DNA of 64,000 nt from Streptomyces sp. NBC_00704 (lineage in GTDB: Bacteria; Actinomycetota; Actinomycetes; Streptomycetales; Streptomycetaceae). Both the position numbers and the translations under genes were made by a program. Below, piece after piece: positions 43,695-52,217 of this stretch. Location of the stretch: assembly GCF_036226605.1 (NCBI RefSeq), contig NZ_CP109000.1, positions 3,468,501 through 3,532,500 of the forward strand. The letters run 5' to 3'. The notes under the pieces are model-generated. The model was not told the DNA's origin. It saw only the letters and a list, made by a program, of their open reading frames with translations, and searched no databases. The stretch's first letter is position 1. Each line of letters begins with the position of its first letter.

Positions 43695-44549
43695 TCAGGC
43701 GCCCAGGTAGACCGGGGCCTTCTGGGCCCTGCCGTAGATGTAGCCGCTGAGCGTGCCGTCGGCGCCCAGGACGACCAGGGTGACGTCGTCCTGCTGCACG
43801 GACGGACGGCCCTTGGCGTAGGCGACGGGGAACGTGCCGTGGCCGGTGGTGACCTGCGCCCCGTAGACGCCGGATCGCTTGACGAGCTTCACCGTGGCGC
43901 CGTTGGCGAGCTTGTAACGGCCGAGACGCGGGTTGGCGGCGGTCTTGGCGCCGGTCCAGGTGACGGTCGTGCCGTCGGGGTTCAGTACGAGCGTGCGGCT
44001 GCCGAACACGGCGGCGCCGGCGCGACCGTGCGCGTCGATGAACCGCACCAGGCTGCCGCCCTGGTGGACGCGGGCCTGGTAGTGGCCGGCGGAGACCCTG
44101 AAGATCTGCGCGGACGTCCGGGAGTCGAGACGCAGGGTGCGCACGAGCTTGCCGGACTGCGTGCAGTCGGCGGACAGCGCCGGGAAGGCGGTGGACTTCC
44201 ACGGGGTGGGCCCGCCCTCGCTGCGCTGCCCGAAGACGGGCTTGGCGCTGAGCACTCCGGTGATCCGCAGACCACGGGCCGCGTCGATGCTCCTGCTCTG
44301 GTCCACGGTCGAGACGACGCGTCCCCTCGCGTCGAAGAGCCTGGCGGACGCGCCCCGGTCGGCGCTGTTGACCAGCTTGACCTTCCAGCCGCCGAAGACG
44401 GAGGGGATGGTCTTGGCGGCGACGCAGGCGCTGGTCGTGGAGGACGCGGTCGCGGTTGCTGCGCCGGCGGCCGTGGCCGTCGCGACAGAAGCGGTGGCCG
44501 TACCGACGAGGGCGACGAGGGCGAGGGCGGTACGGAGTGCGGTACGCAT
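43695..44549 (-). CDS. Secreted protein of unknown function
   Basis: 284 residues from the ATG at 44549 with AGGAG 6 bases upstream. The first 35 residues are a signal peptide (MRTALRTALALVALVG, then TATASVATATAAGA). The mature part is beta-rich and repetitive: GGWKVKLVNSADRGASARLF, QIFRVSAGHYQARVHQGGSL and RSGVYGAQVTTGHGTFPVAY look like repeated sheet modules, with a single Cys pair. No catalytic motif is recognised. Probably an exported structural or binding protein. Confidence 0.7.
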   Translation of the reverse strand: MRTALRTALALVALVGTATASVATATAAGAATATASSTTSACVAAKTIPSVFGGWKVKLVNSADRGASARLFDARGRVVSTVDQSRSIDAARGLRITGVLSAKPVFGQRSEGGPTPWKSTAFPALSADCTQSGKLVRTLRLDSRTSAQIFRVSAGHYQARVHQGGSLVRFIDAHGRAGAAVFGSRTLVLNPDGTTVTWTGAKTAANPRLGRYKLANGATVKLVKRSGVYGAQVTTGHGTFPVAYAKGRPSVQQDDVTLVVLGADGTLSGYIYGRAQKAPVYLGA

Positions 44550-44913
44550 GACGGCTCCTGGCGATCTGGCTTCTGACCTGCCGGCCTCTCTGACCAGCAA
44601 GAACAACGTTATTGGGTCGTCAGTTCCGGAACCGTCGGCCCCACGTCACAGGCGTGTGACAGGTCGTCTTGCTCTGTCGATCCCCGTGATCCGTCGATTG
44701 ATGGGCGCCACCTCCCTTTGCAGGACTGCTAATTGACGGCTCATCACCTCAGCTCGGAGCCGTAGGCCCGGCGTGCCGGGCCGCCCCGACTCGGCCGGAA
44801 TGCGACGTGGACCTCTGGGGTGGGGGTGGTGTCGGGAAGGTGCCAGCCGTGGGGGTGCGGGGCGGGGTGGACTGGGTGCTCCGCACGTGCTGCCTCTCTC
44901 AGGACGGAACGCC
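44550..44913. promoter_or_regulatory. Divergent intergenic region
   Basis: 364 bases between the secreted-protein gene and the MFS gene. It presumably contains both promoters. No operator could be defined by eye. Confidence 0.35.
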
Positions 44914-46158
44914 ATGTCGGCCGACATTCCCACCCCCGCCGCGGTCGATGGACGGCGTCCGGCCGCGTCCGTCCTGTCGACGAGGTGGCCGGCCGTGGTC
45001 TCGGTGATGCTGGGGATCTTCGCGATCGTCACCACCGAGATCCTTCCGATCGGCCTGCTGACCTCGATCGGCTCCGATTTCGCCGTGTCGGACGGGGTGG
45101 CCGGGCTGATGATGACCATGCCGGGCCTCTTGGCGGCGGTCGCCGCTCCCCTGGTCACCGTGGCCACGGCACGCGTCGACCGGCGTCTGATGCTGTGCGC
45201 CCTCATGTTCCTGCTGACGCTGGCGAACTTCCTCGCCGCCGCGGCGCCCGACTACCGGTTCGTGCTGGCGTCCCGGGTCATGGTCGGGATCACCATCGGG
45301 GGTTTCTGGTCGATCGGAGCCGGGCTGGCGGAGCGCCTGGCGTCACCCGCCTCCGTCGGCAGGGCCACCGCGGTGATCTTCTCCGCCGTCCCGCTGGGAT
45401 CCGTCCTCGGCGTCCCGGCCGGCACCTTCCTCGGCGATCTCGCGGGATGGCGAACGGCCTTCGCCGCCATGGGGGTGGTGGCGGCCGGCGTGCTCGTCAT
45501 GCTCCTCTGCCTCCTGCCGCCGCTTCCGCCGGTCCACGCCACCCGGCTCGGCGTGCTCGGCGGGCTGCTCCGCGGGGCCCGCACGCGCTCGGCGCTCCTG
45601 CTGACCTTCCTCATCGTGCTGGCCCACTTCGGCACGTACACGTACGTGACGCCGTTCCTCGAGCAGGTCACCCACGTCGGCGGGGGCCGGATCACCGTGT
45701 TCCTGCTGGTCTACGGCACGGCCGGGATCCTCGGCAACTTTCTGGGCGGCGCCTGGGTGGGGCGTCGCCCGCGGGCCGTGTTCGGGCTCGCGGCCGCCCT
45801 GATCTCCGCGGTGACCCTCCTGCTTCCCGTGCTGGGCCGCGGGGAGGCCGGCGCGGTGGTCCTGCTGACGGTGTGGGGCATCGCGTACGGGGCCGTTCCG
45901 GTCGCGTCGCAGACCTGGTTCTCCAGGGCGGCGCCGCACGCGCCCGAGGCGGCTTCGGTCCTGTTCACCGCCTCCTTCCAGGCGACGCTCGCGATCGGCG
46001 CACTCGTCGGGGGCGCGGTCCTGGACCGCTCCTCCCCGTCCGTCGTCATGCTGTCGGGCGGGTGCACCGCGGCGCTCATGGTCCTCGCGGTGTGGAGCCC
46101 CTGGGCGGACGGGGCCGCGGCTTCCGGGGCCTCCCGACGCCGCCGTCGAGGACCGTGA
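44914..46158 (+). CDS. MFS transporter of the DHA1 (drug:H+/nucleoside or sugar efflux) type
   Basis: 414 residues from the ATG at 44914 (AGGACGG upstream). Twelve hydrophobic segments. The first, VVSVMLGIFAIVTTEILPIGLL, has the TTExxPxGLL signature of the YdhP/NepI/AraJ branch; motif A is TARVDRRLMLC and motif C-like glycine pattern is VFSAVPLGSVLGVPAGTFLG-type. It exports small molecules by proton antiport in the membrane. No regulator is adjacent, so substrate cannot be guessed. The basic C-terminus RRRRRGP is cytoplasmic. Confidence 0.88.
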   Translation: MSADIPTPAAVDGRRPAASVLSTRWPAVVSVMLGIFAIVTTEILPIGLLTSIGSDFAVSDGVAGLMMTMPGLLAAVAAPLVTVATARVDRRLMLCALMFLLTLANFLAAAAPDYRFVLASRVMVGITIGGFWSIGAGLAERLASPASVGRATAVIFSAVPLGSVLGVPAGTFLGDLAGWRTAFAAMGVVAAGVLVMLLCLLPPLPPVHATRLGVLGGLLRGARTRSALLLTFLIVLAHFGTYTYVTPFLEQVTHVGGGRITVFLLVYGTAGILGNFLGGAWVGRRPRAVFGLAAALISAVTLLLPVLGRGEAGAVVLLTVWGIAYGAVPVASQTWFSRAAPHAPEAASVLFTASFQATLAIGALVGGAVLDRSSPSVVMLSGGCTAALMVLAVWSPWADGAAASGASRRRRRGP

Positions 46159-46435
46159 CCGTGACCTTGACCTTGACGGTGACGTGCACCGGGGGTGCGC
46201 GGTCGGCGCTGGCAGGTCACCTCGTGGCCATCGACACAGCCCGACCGTCGGTTGGGTCCCGGACGAATCTCCGGGCCGCCCCCGGACAGGCCGGGGATGA
46301 AGCCATCCCTGCGGAGCTGGAACCCCCGGAAGCCGACCGCGCGGTAGAACCCTAGCGGCGGGCACTGACAATCCGTCCGTCATCTGTTGTCCGCAGTCCG
46401 TCGCCCGCAGTCCGTCGTCCGTCGTCCGTCGTCCG

Positions 46436-46987
46436 TCAGGAGACGATGTAGCGGAGCTGCTTCTGCGGGATGCCGTGGCGGGTCGCCTGTTCCCTGAGGG
46501 CGGTGATCAGGTCGGTCTGGTAGGCCGGGACCACGAAGGCCAGCGGCTCTGCCCCGCGGCGGGCGAGTTCGACGCGGTAGAGGGGGGTGAAGAGCACCGC
46601 ACCCGACGAGTGCTTCAGCTCGGTCACCTCGCTCCACGCCACCACGTCCCGCATCCGGCCGAGCAGGTCGGTGACGGCCAGGCCGCCGCCGTAGAGGTGG
46701 CACCGGCCCATCCCCCGTCCGGCGGTCGTGCGGCGCCACAGGAGCCTGAGGACGACCAGGGCGAGCAGCAGGCCCGCCAGCACGGCGCCCTTGAGGAACG
46801 CCGAGCTGGGCCTGGCGACGACGACCGTGCCGAGGAAGAAGACCAGCACCACGACGGCGGCCCGCCAGGCGAGTTGGCTGAGGCCCCCGGCCACTCCGGT
46901 GATCGCGTACGTCCGGCGGCCCCGGGTGTGGCCCAGCTCGTTCGCTCGCTCCTGCAGGGCCGCATGCCGCCCCTGGGACGATCCCAT
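46436..46987 (-). CDS. Membrane protein with PH-like cytosolic domain
   Basis: 183 residues from the ATG at 46987 (GGGGAGAG upstream). Two hydrophobic helices (AAVVVLVFFLGTVVVAR, LKGAVLAGLLLALVVLRLL) are followed by a soluble beta-rich part: CHLYGGGLAVTDLLGRMRDVVAWSEV then TELKHSSGAVLFTPLYRVEL, which resembles the bacterial PH-domain pattern. No family is firmly recognised. It lies downstream of, and in the same direction as, the sugar-binding lipoprotein gene, 162 bases away. Confidence 0.7.
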   Translation of the reverse strand: MGSSQGRHAALQERANELGHTRGRRTYAITGVAGGLSQLAWRAAVVVLVFFLGTVVVARPSSAFLKGAVLAGLLLALVVLRLLWRRTTAGRGMGRCHLYGGGLAVTDLLGRMRDVVAWSEVTELKHSSGAVLFTPLYRVELARRGAEPLAFVVPAYQTDLITALREQATRHGIPQKQLRYIVS

Positions 46988-47149
46988 CCGCTCTCCCCTC
47001 GGTGTCGGCCCGTCTGCGGCCGAAGACGGACCACCGTGGCACGCCGCGGGGCCCGGACGCATCGGGGGAATCACTGAGTCGCCCCCGCATCCGTACGGCG
47101 GCCCGGTCGTGCCTGGGCCGCGCCGCGTGTCGGGCCCCGTGCCGCGCCG

Positions 47150-48247
47150 CTACTTGAGCTGGGCGTCCGTGTAGAAGCCGCCCGCGACCAGGACGTACTC
47201 GTAGTTGGTCCGGTCGACGCTCGTCGGCTGGAGCAGCCGGGCCGGGACGGCCTTGACGCCGTTCTTGTAGGACCGCCTGTTGTTCACGTTCGGGGTACGG
47301 CCGTTGATGAGGTCGTCGGCCATGTCCGCCGCCACCGTGGCGAGTTCGCGGAGGTCCTTGTAGACGGTCTGCGACTGCTCGCCCGCGATGATCGACTTCA
47401 CCGAGGGCAGTTCCGCGTCCTGGCCGGTGATGACGGGCAGGGGCTTGCTGCCGGTGCCGTAGCCGTCCGCCTTCAGCGCGTTCAGGACGCCGATGGAGAT
47501 GCCGTCGTACGGCGACAGGACGGCGTCCACCTTGCGGTTGCCGTAGGACTGCGACAGCACGGCCTGCATGCGGCGCTGCGCGGTCGGGCCGTCCCAGCGC
47601 AGGGTGGTGACCTTGTCGAGCGTGGTCTGGCGGGAGCGGACGATCAGTTGTCCGCTGTCGATGTACGGCTGAAGCAGGTGCATCGAGCCGTCGAAGAAGT
47701 ACTGGGTGTTGTTGTCGTCGGGGGAACCGGCGAACAGCTCGATGTTGTAGGGGCCCTTGCCCTTCTCCAGACCGAGCTTGTCGACGATGTAGAGGGCCTG
47801 GAGCCGGCCGACCTGCTCGTTGTCGAAGGAGACGTAGTAGTCGACGTTCTGCGTGCCGAGGATGAGCCGGTCGTAGGAGATGACCGGGATCTTCGCGGCG
47901 GCGGCCTGCTGGAGGACGCCGTTGAGCGACTTGTTGTCGATGGCGGCGATGATCAGCGCGTCGACGCCCTCCTCGACCAGCTTCTCGATCTGCGCGACCT
48001 GGGTCTTCGGGTTGTCCTGGCCGTAGACCAGCTTGGTGTCGTACCCCTTGGACTTGAGGTCGTCGACGACGCTCTTTCCGTCGGTGAGCCAGCGCTGGGA
48101 GGCCTGGGTCGGCATGGCGATGCCGATGGTGCCGTCGCCCGAGCCGACCTTGCGGCCGCCTGCCGTCGTGTCTCCGCAGGCGGACAGGGTGAGAGCCAGG
48201 GAGGCGGCCCCGGCCAGCGTGGCGAGGGCGGCTCTTCGGTTGCGCAT
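47150..48247 (-). CDS. Sugar-binding lipoprotein of an ABC importer (ChvE/XylF type)
   Basis: 365 residues from the ATG at 48247. Signal with lipobox LTLSAC, lipid attachment at Cys24. The periplasmic-binding type 1 pattern is IGIAMPTQASQRWLTDG, ALIIAAIDNKSLNG, VISYDRLI and VDAVLSPYDGISIGVLNALK; the VDYYVSFDNEQVGRLQ block is typical of multiple-monosaccharide binders such as ChvE. Normally ATPase and permease genes follow; here neither side of the gene has them within the window. It may serve a distant importer or act as a sensor. Confidence 0.88.
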   Translation of the reverse strand: MRNRRAALATLAGAASLALTLSACGDTTAGGRKVGSGDGTIGIAMPTQASQRWLTDGKSVVDDLKSKGYDTKLVYGQDNPKTQVAQIEKLVEEGVDALIIAAIDNKSLNGVLQQAAAAKIPVISYDRLILGTQNVDYYVSFDNEQVGRLQALYIVDKLGLEKGKGPYNIELFAGSPDDNNTQYFFDGSMHLLQPYIDSGQLIVRSRQTTLDKVTTLRWDGPTAQRRMQAVLSQSYGNRKVDAVLSPYDGISIGVLNALKADGYGTGSKPLPVITGQDAELPSVKSIIAGEQSQTVYKDLRELATVAADMADDLINGRTPNVNNRRSYKNGVKAVPARLLQPTSVDRTNYEYVLVAGGFYTDAQLK

Positions 48248-49387
48248 GGTGATCGTTCCTAGTTCTTCTCGTCGTTGAGATGCGGACGCCGTGCCGGGTG
48301 CCGCCAGGGGACGGCTGGGACCGAGGGGACGGCGAGGTCCGAGGGGACGGCGGAGAGGGGGGAGGAGGGGAGGGGGTGGGGAAGAGGGGCAGACGCCCGG
48401 GGGTCGGGGGCGGGTCACCGTCGGTCACGGGGCGGCGCGTGGGTCGGACGCGCCGTGCCGCCGTTCCCGGACGGGTCGGGGGCTCAGGGGGTTCGGGGGG
48501 TGTTGGGGGGTCGGCCCCTCGGGGGGAACGCGCACACGGGTGGGCGCCGGGCGTCCCGGACGGGCCGGACTTCGGGTGGGGAGTGGGGCGCGCCGTGGCG
48601 GATCCGCCCGGCGGCCCCGAAGAGGCGCACGGGCCGCCGAGGTCGTCGGCGGACGTGGTGTGCCCGGGTTTCACGGGCGGCGGGCGAGCGGGGGGTCCCG
48701 CTGGAACGAGCGGAGGTCGTGCCGGCCGGCTGGGTGCGCGAGCCGGCGCCCAAGCGCCCTGTAGCCGCCGGGACTTGCGTGCGGCGCCCCGGAGTCAGGA
48801 CCGTGCCGGCGCCGTCGGCGGTGCTGGTGCCGCCGGTTCGCGCCGGCGGTGGTGGCCGTGTGGCCGGCGGGCGTCTGTAAGCAGGCCGCCGTACGCCACC
48901 ACACCCCGACCATGCGTGTGCTGATTCCGTTGGCGCGCAAGGCAGTTGCCCTTCAACCGTTCGAAATACCGTCACATGGTCGGCATGTTGGCGTGACAGT
49001 AAGAGGGGTGGCGCATGGTGTCAACGGGACGAACGACAACAGTTCGAAGAACGGTTCGCTCAACCCTTGAACGAAGCCCTGAAGGCGGCTCCCCCTGCGG
49101 CGATGAAGGGAACGGAAAGGCTTCGAAACATTCGGAATTCTTGATCCAGTCATGGAATCGCCATTTCCTGAGCCCTGCTCATCATTGGCGGTCATATTCT
49201 CTCGCCCGACTCCCTGAACAGCGAATATACCGAGGTGGGGACGGTTCGGGTTTTACGAATGTTTCGCCGTTGCTGCCGAAAGTATTGACAGTTGGCAGGG
49301 CCATACCAAAACTGACGGTCAATCCGACGAGCCGTCCTCCGCCTTCGTGCGGGGCCGGCCTCACAAGGACGAGGAGGAAACACGTAC
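48248..49387. promoter_or_regulatory. 1.1 kb region with two xylanase-type operator candidates
   Basis: G-rich tracts fill 48290-48880 and no frame there is convincing. CGAAACATTCG at 49124-49134 and CGAATGTTTCG at 49256-49266 are near matches to the CGAAA-N-TTTCG palindrome known upstream of Streptomyces xylanase genes, and lie 264 and 132 bases before the xylanase start. Confidence 0.55.
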
Positions 49388-50368
49388 ATGAACGCACCCG
49401 CACGCTTCAGGCTGTTCCTCAGCGGCGTCTGCACCACGGTCCTGGTCGCCCTCGCCGCGCTGACGTCACCCGGCACCGCCTACGCCGACACCGTCGTCAC
49501 CTCGAACCAGACCGGCACGAACAACGGGTACTACTACTCGTTCTGGACCGACTCACCGGGCACCGTCTCCATGAACCTGGGGTCCGCCGGCTCCTACGGC
49601 ACGTCCTGGCGCAACACCGGCAACTTCGTCGCCGGAAAGGGCTGGAGCAACGGCGGCCGCCGGAGCGTGACGTACTCGGGCTCCTTCAACCCGTCCGGCA
49701 ACGCCTATCTCGCCCTGTACGGCTGGACGTCGAATCCGCTCGTCGAGTACTACATCGTCGACAACTGGGGCACCTACCGGCCCACCGGAACGTACAAGGG
49801 CACCGTCACCAGCGACGGCGGCACGTACGACATCTACAAGACGACCCGCTACAACGCCCCCTCCGTCGAGGGCAACAAGACCTTCGACCAGTACTGGAGC
49901 GTGCGGCAGTCGAAGCGCACGGGCGGCACCATCACCACCGGGAACCACTTCGACGCCTGGGCCCGGGCCGGCATGCCGCTCGGCAGCTTCAACTACTACA
50001 TGATCCTCGCGACCGAGGGCTACCAGAGCAGCGGCAGCTCCAACATCACCGTCGGCGGCACCGGTTCGGGTGGCGGCGGAGGGGGAGGCGGTGGCGGTGG
50101 CGGCGCGTGCACGGCGACGCTCTCCGCCGGGCAGCAGTGGGGCGACCGCTACAACCTCAACGTCAACGTCAGCGGATCCAGCAACTGGACCGTCACCATG
50201 AACATCCCCTCCCCCGCCAAGGTCCTCTCCACCTGGAACACCAGCGCCAGTTACCCCAGCGCCCAGGTGCTCACCGCCAAACCCAACGGCAGCGGCAACA
50301 CCTTCGGCGTCACCATCCAGCCCAACGGCAACTGGAACTGGCCCAGCGTCTCCTGCAACGCCGGCTGA
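49388..50368 (+). CDS. xlnB: GH11 endo-1,4-beta-xylanase with C-terminal binding module
   Basis: 326 residues, ATG at 49388 after GAGGAGG. Signal peptide 1-33 (cut near AYA-DT). The GH11 jelly roll spans about 34-226, with the nucleophile Glu120 in NPLVEYYIV and the acid/base Glu210 in [13 protein letters not shown] Gly-rich linker ([10 protein letters not shown]) leads to an 85-residue carbohydrate-binding module ([19 protein letters not shown] ... WPSVSCNAG) closed by two Cys. It cleaves xylan outside the cell. The pair with the next gene corresponds to the xlnB-axeA arrangement of Streptomyces lividans. CGAAA-type operators upstream suggest xylan-linked control. Confidence 0.92.
   Translation: MNAPARFRLFLSGVCTTVLVALAALTSPGTAYADTVVTSNQTGTNNGYYYSFWTDSPGTVSMNLGSAGSYGTSWRNTGNFVAGKGWSNGGRRSVTYSGSFNPSGNAYLALYGWTSNPLVEYYIVDNWGTYRPTGTYKGTVTSDGGTYDIYKTTRYNAPSVEGNKTFDQYWSVRQSKRTGGTITTGNHFDAWARAGMPLGSFNYYMILATEGYQSSGSSNITVGGTGSGGGGGGGGGGGGACTATLSAGQQWGDRYNLNVNVSGSSNWTVTMNIPSPAKVLSTWNTSASYPSAQVLTAKPNGSGNTFGVTIQPNGNWNWPSVSCNAG
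50105..50368 (+). repeat. Near-identical 264-bp direct repeat, copy 1 (binding module)
   Basis: This stretch of the xylanase gene recurs at 51162-51425 in the esterase gene, 1057 bases downstream. I see three differences (SASY versus SAGY, two bases, and CNAG versus CSAG, one base), about 99% identity, including synonymous positions. Confidence 0.9.
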
Positions 50369-50405
50369 CCCCCGCACCCTCGCCCCGGCTGGAGGACCAC
50401 CCCGT

Positions 50406-51425
50406 ATGAGTACCGGACCACGACTCCTCTCCCGCGCCCTGGTCACGAGGCTGGCCGTCCTCGCGACGGCCGCCGCCTGCACCCTCACCGTCCAGGCCGC
50501 CGCCCCCGTCCAGGCCGCCGCTCCCGCGCGGGCGGCCGCCTGCAACGGATACGTCGGGCTCACCTTCGACGACGGCCCGTCCGGCACCACGTCGAACCTG
50601 CTCAACGCCCTCAGGCAGAACGGTCTGCGGGCCACGATGTTCAACGAGGGCCAGTACGCCGCGGCCCGCCCCGCGCAGGTGCGGGCCCAGGTCGACGCCG
50701 GCATGTGGGTCGGCAACCACAGCTACACCCACCCGCATCTGACCCAGCAGAGCCAGTCGCAGGTCGACTCGGAGATCTCCCGCACCCAGCAGGCGATCTC
50801 CGGCGCGGGCGGCGGCACGCCGAAACTGTTCCGGCCGCCGTACGGCGAGACCAACTCCACGGTGCGCTCCGTCGAGGCCAGGTACGGCCTGACCGAGGTC
50901 ATCTGGGACGTGGACTCGCAGGACTGGAACGGCGCGAGCACCGACGCGATCGTGCAGGCCGCGGGCCGGCTCACCAACGGGCAGGTCATCCTGATGCACG
51001 ACTGGCCGGCCAACACGATCGCCGCGATCCCGCGGATCGCGCAGGGGCTGGCCGCCCGCGGCCTGTGCGCCGGCATGATCTCCCCGCAGACCGGCCGGGC
51101 CGTCGCACCCGACGGCGGCTCCGGCGGCGGAGGGGGAGGCGGTGGCGATGGCGGTGGCGGCGCGTGCACGGCGACGCTCTCCGCCGGGCAGCAGTGGGGC
51201 GACCGCTACAACCTCAACGTCAACGTCAGCGGATCCAGCAACTGGACCGTCACCATGAACATCCCCTCCCCCGCCAAGGTCCTCTCCACCTGGAACACCA
51301 GCGCCGGCTACCCCAGCGCCCAGGTGCTCACCGCCAAACCCAACGGCAGCGGCAACACCTTCGGCGTCACCATCCAGCCCAACGGCAACTGGAACTGGCC
51401 CAGCGTCTCCTGCAGCGCCGGCTGA
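50406..51425 (+). CDS. axeA: Acetylxylan esterase (CE4) with C-terminal binding module
   Basis: 339 residues, ATG at 50406 with GGAGGACC upstream. Signal peptide 1-45 ([10 protein letters not shown]). The NodB-homology deacetylase motifs are GLTFDDGP (Asp55/Asp56), [10 protein letters not shown] (His105, His109), FRPPYGET and ILMHDWP. It removes acetyl groups from xylan so the xylanase can act. The C-terminal module is the same as in the xylanase, joined by a [13 protein letters not shown] linker. It lies 37 bases after the xylanase gene and should be co-transcribed. Confidence 0.92.
   Translation: MSTGPRLLSRALVTRLAVLATAAACTLTVQAAAPVQAAAPARAAACNGYVGLTFDDGPSGTTSNLLNALRQNGLRATMFNEGQYAAARPAQVRAQVDAGMWVGNHSYTHPHLTQQSQSQVDSEISRTQQAISGAGGGTPKLFRPPYGETNSTVRSVEARYGLTEVIWDVDSQDWNGASTDAIVQAAGRLTNGQVILMHDWPANTIAAIPRIAQGLAARGLCAGMISPQTGRAVAPDGGSGGGGGGGGDGGGGACTATLSAGQQWGDRYNLNVNVSGSSNWTVTMNIPSPAKVLSTWNTSAGYPSAQVLTAKPNGSGNTFGVTIQPNGNWNWPSVSCSAG
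51162..51425 (+). repeat. Near-identical 264-bp direct repeat, copy 2 (binding module)
   Basis: Partner of the 50105-50368 copy. See that entry for the differences. Confidence 0.9.
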
Positions 51426-51534
51426 ATCCGGTCCCAACCGAATCAGGGGGCGCGGCGGAACGGTCCGGGCGGTGGTCCGGGCCGTTCCGTCCACGGCGTG
51501 CGCGGGTGCAGCCGGGTCCCCGTCCCCTGCGGAG

Positions 51535-51927
51535 TCAGTCGCCGCGGCGCGGGCGGGGCGGCTGCCCGAGGAGTTCGCGCAGCAGCCGTTCGTCGTCGGG
51601 GCCGAGACCGGCGACGAAGCTGGTGAGCACCGCCTCGCGGTCGCGTTCGGCGTCCAGGACCCTGTGCATGCGGCGGGCGGCCAGGCCGGCCTCGTCCGAG
51701 GCGGGCAGCCAGGCGAAGGAGCGGCCGCTGCGCTCGCGGGTGACCGCGCCCTTGGCGAGCAGCCGGGTCAGGATGGTGATCACCGTGGTGTAGGCGAGGC
51801 CGCCGCCGAGACGTTCCCGGACCCATCCGGCCGTCGCGGGCCCGTCCGCCTGGCGCAGCGCCGACAGCACCGACGCCTCCAGTTCGCCCTGCGCCCGCCG
51901 CGGGGGACGCCGCCGGTGCTCCGTCAC
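51535..51927 (-). CDS. BlaI/MecI/CopY-family repressor
   Basis: 130 residues from the GTG at 51927 (GGAGG upstream). The winged helix reads LEASVLSALRQADGPATAG then WVRERLGGGLAYTTVITILTRL and LLAKGAVTRERSGRSFAWLP, the diagnostic BlaI pattern. Such repressors bind TACA-N2-4-TGTA operators and are usually inactivated by a partner BlaR/M56 metalloprotease. No M56 gene is next to it; the gene downstream is the convergent esterase. It is probably autoregulated through the palindrome at 52094. Confidence 0.88.
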   Translation of the reverse strand: MTEHRRRPPRRAQGELEASVLSALRQADGPATAGWVRERLGGGLAYTTVITILTRLLAKGAVTRERSGRSFAWLPASDEAGLAARRMHRVLDAERDREAVLTSFVAGLGPDDERLLRELLGQPPRPRRGD

Positions 51928-52093
51928 GCCCAGCCTCCTCTTCGCCGCCGTCCGGTCCCCGGTGGGACGTCGTCCGGTGGGGCCCGCTCGGACGTCGCCC
52001 AGGGGGATCCGCTCGGACGTCGTCCGGTGGTGATCGCCGGTCGGACGTCGTGGGGACGCCGGCCGTCCGCCGGGCCCGCGCGTGAACAGCTCC

Positions 52094-52109
52094 TCTACAG
52101 CATTGTAGA
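52094..52109. promoter_or_regulatory. BlaI-type operator
   Basis: TCTACAGCATTGTAGA is a perfect 6-bp inverted repeat around GCAT and matches the TACA-N-TGTA core recognised by BlaI/MecI repressors. It lies 167 bases upstream of the blaI-like start. Confidence 0.75.
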
Positions 52110-52217
52110 AGCATGGCGACCGTGCGGCCGTGCGGCCGTGCGGCCGTCCTACGGTGTTCCCGGCCGCGAATCGCTCCTGTTCCCGTGTGCGCTCCCTCAG
52201 CAGCCCGCCCGCACCCC

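Noticed and set aside
46380..46440. Simple repeats of CGTCCGT and, at 46147-46183, of GTGACC.
   Set aside because: They are short low-complexity runs between convergent genes with no further structure.
48275..48924. Three overlapping plus-strand frames rich in Gly and Arg.
   Set aside because: They lie in a G-tract region, have low complexity, and lack a ribosome-binding site or domain.
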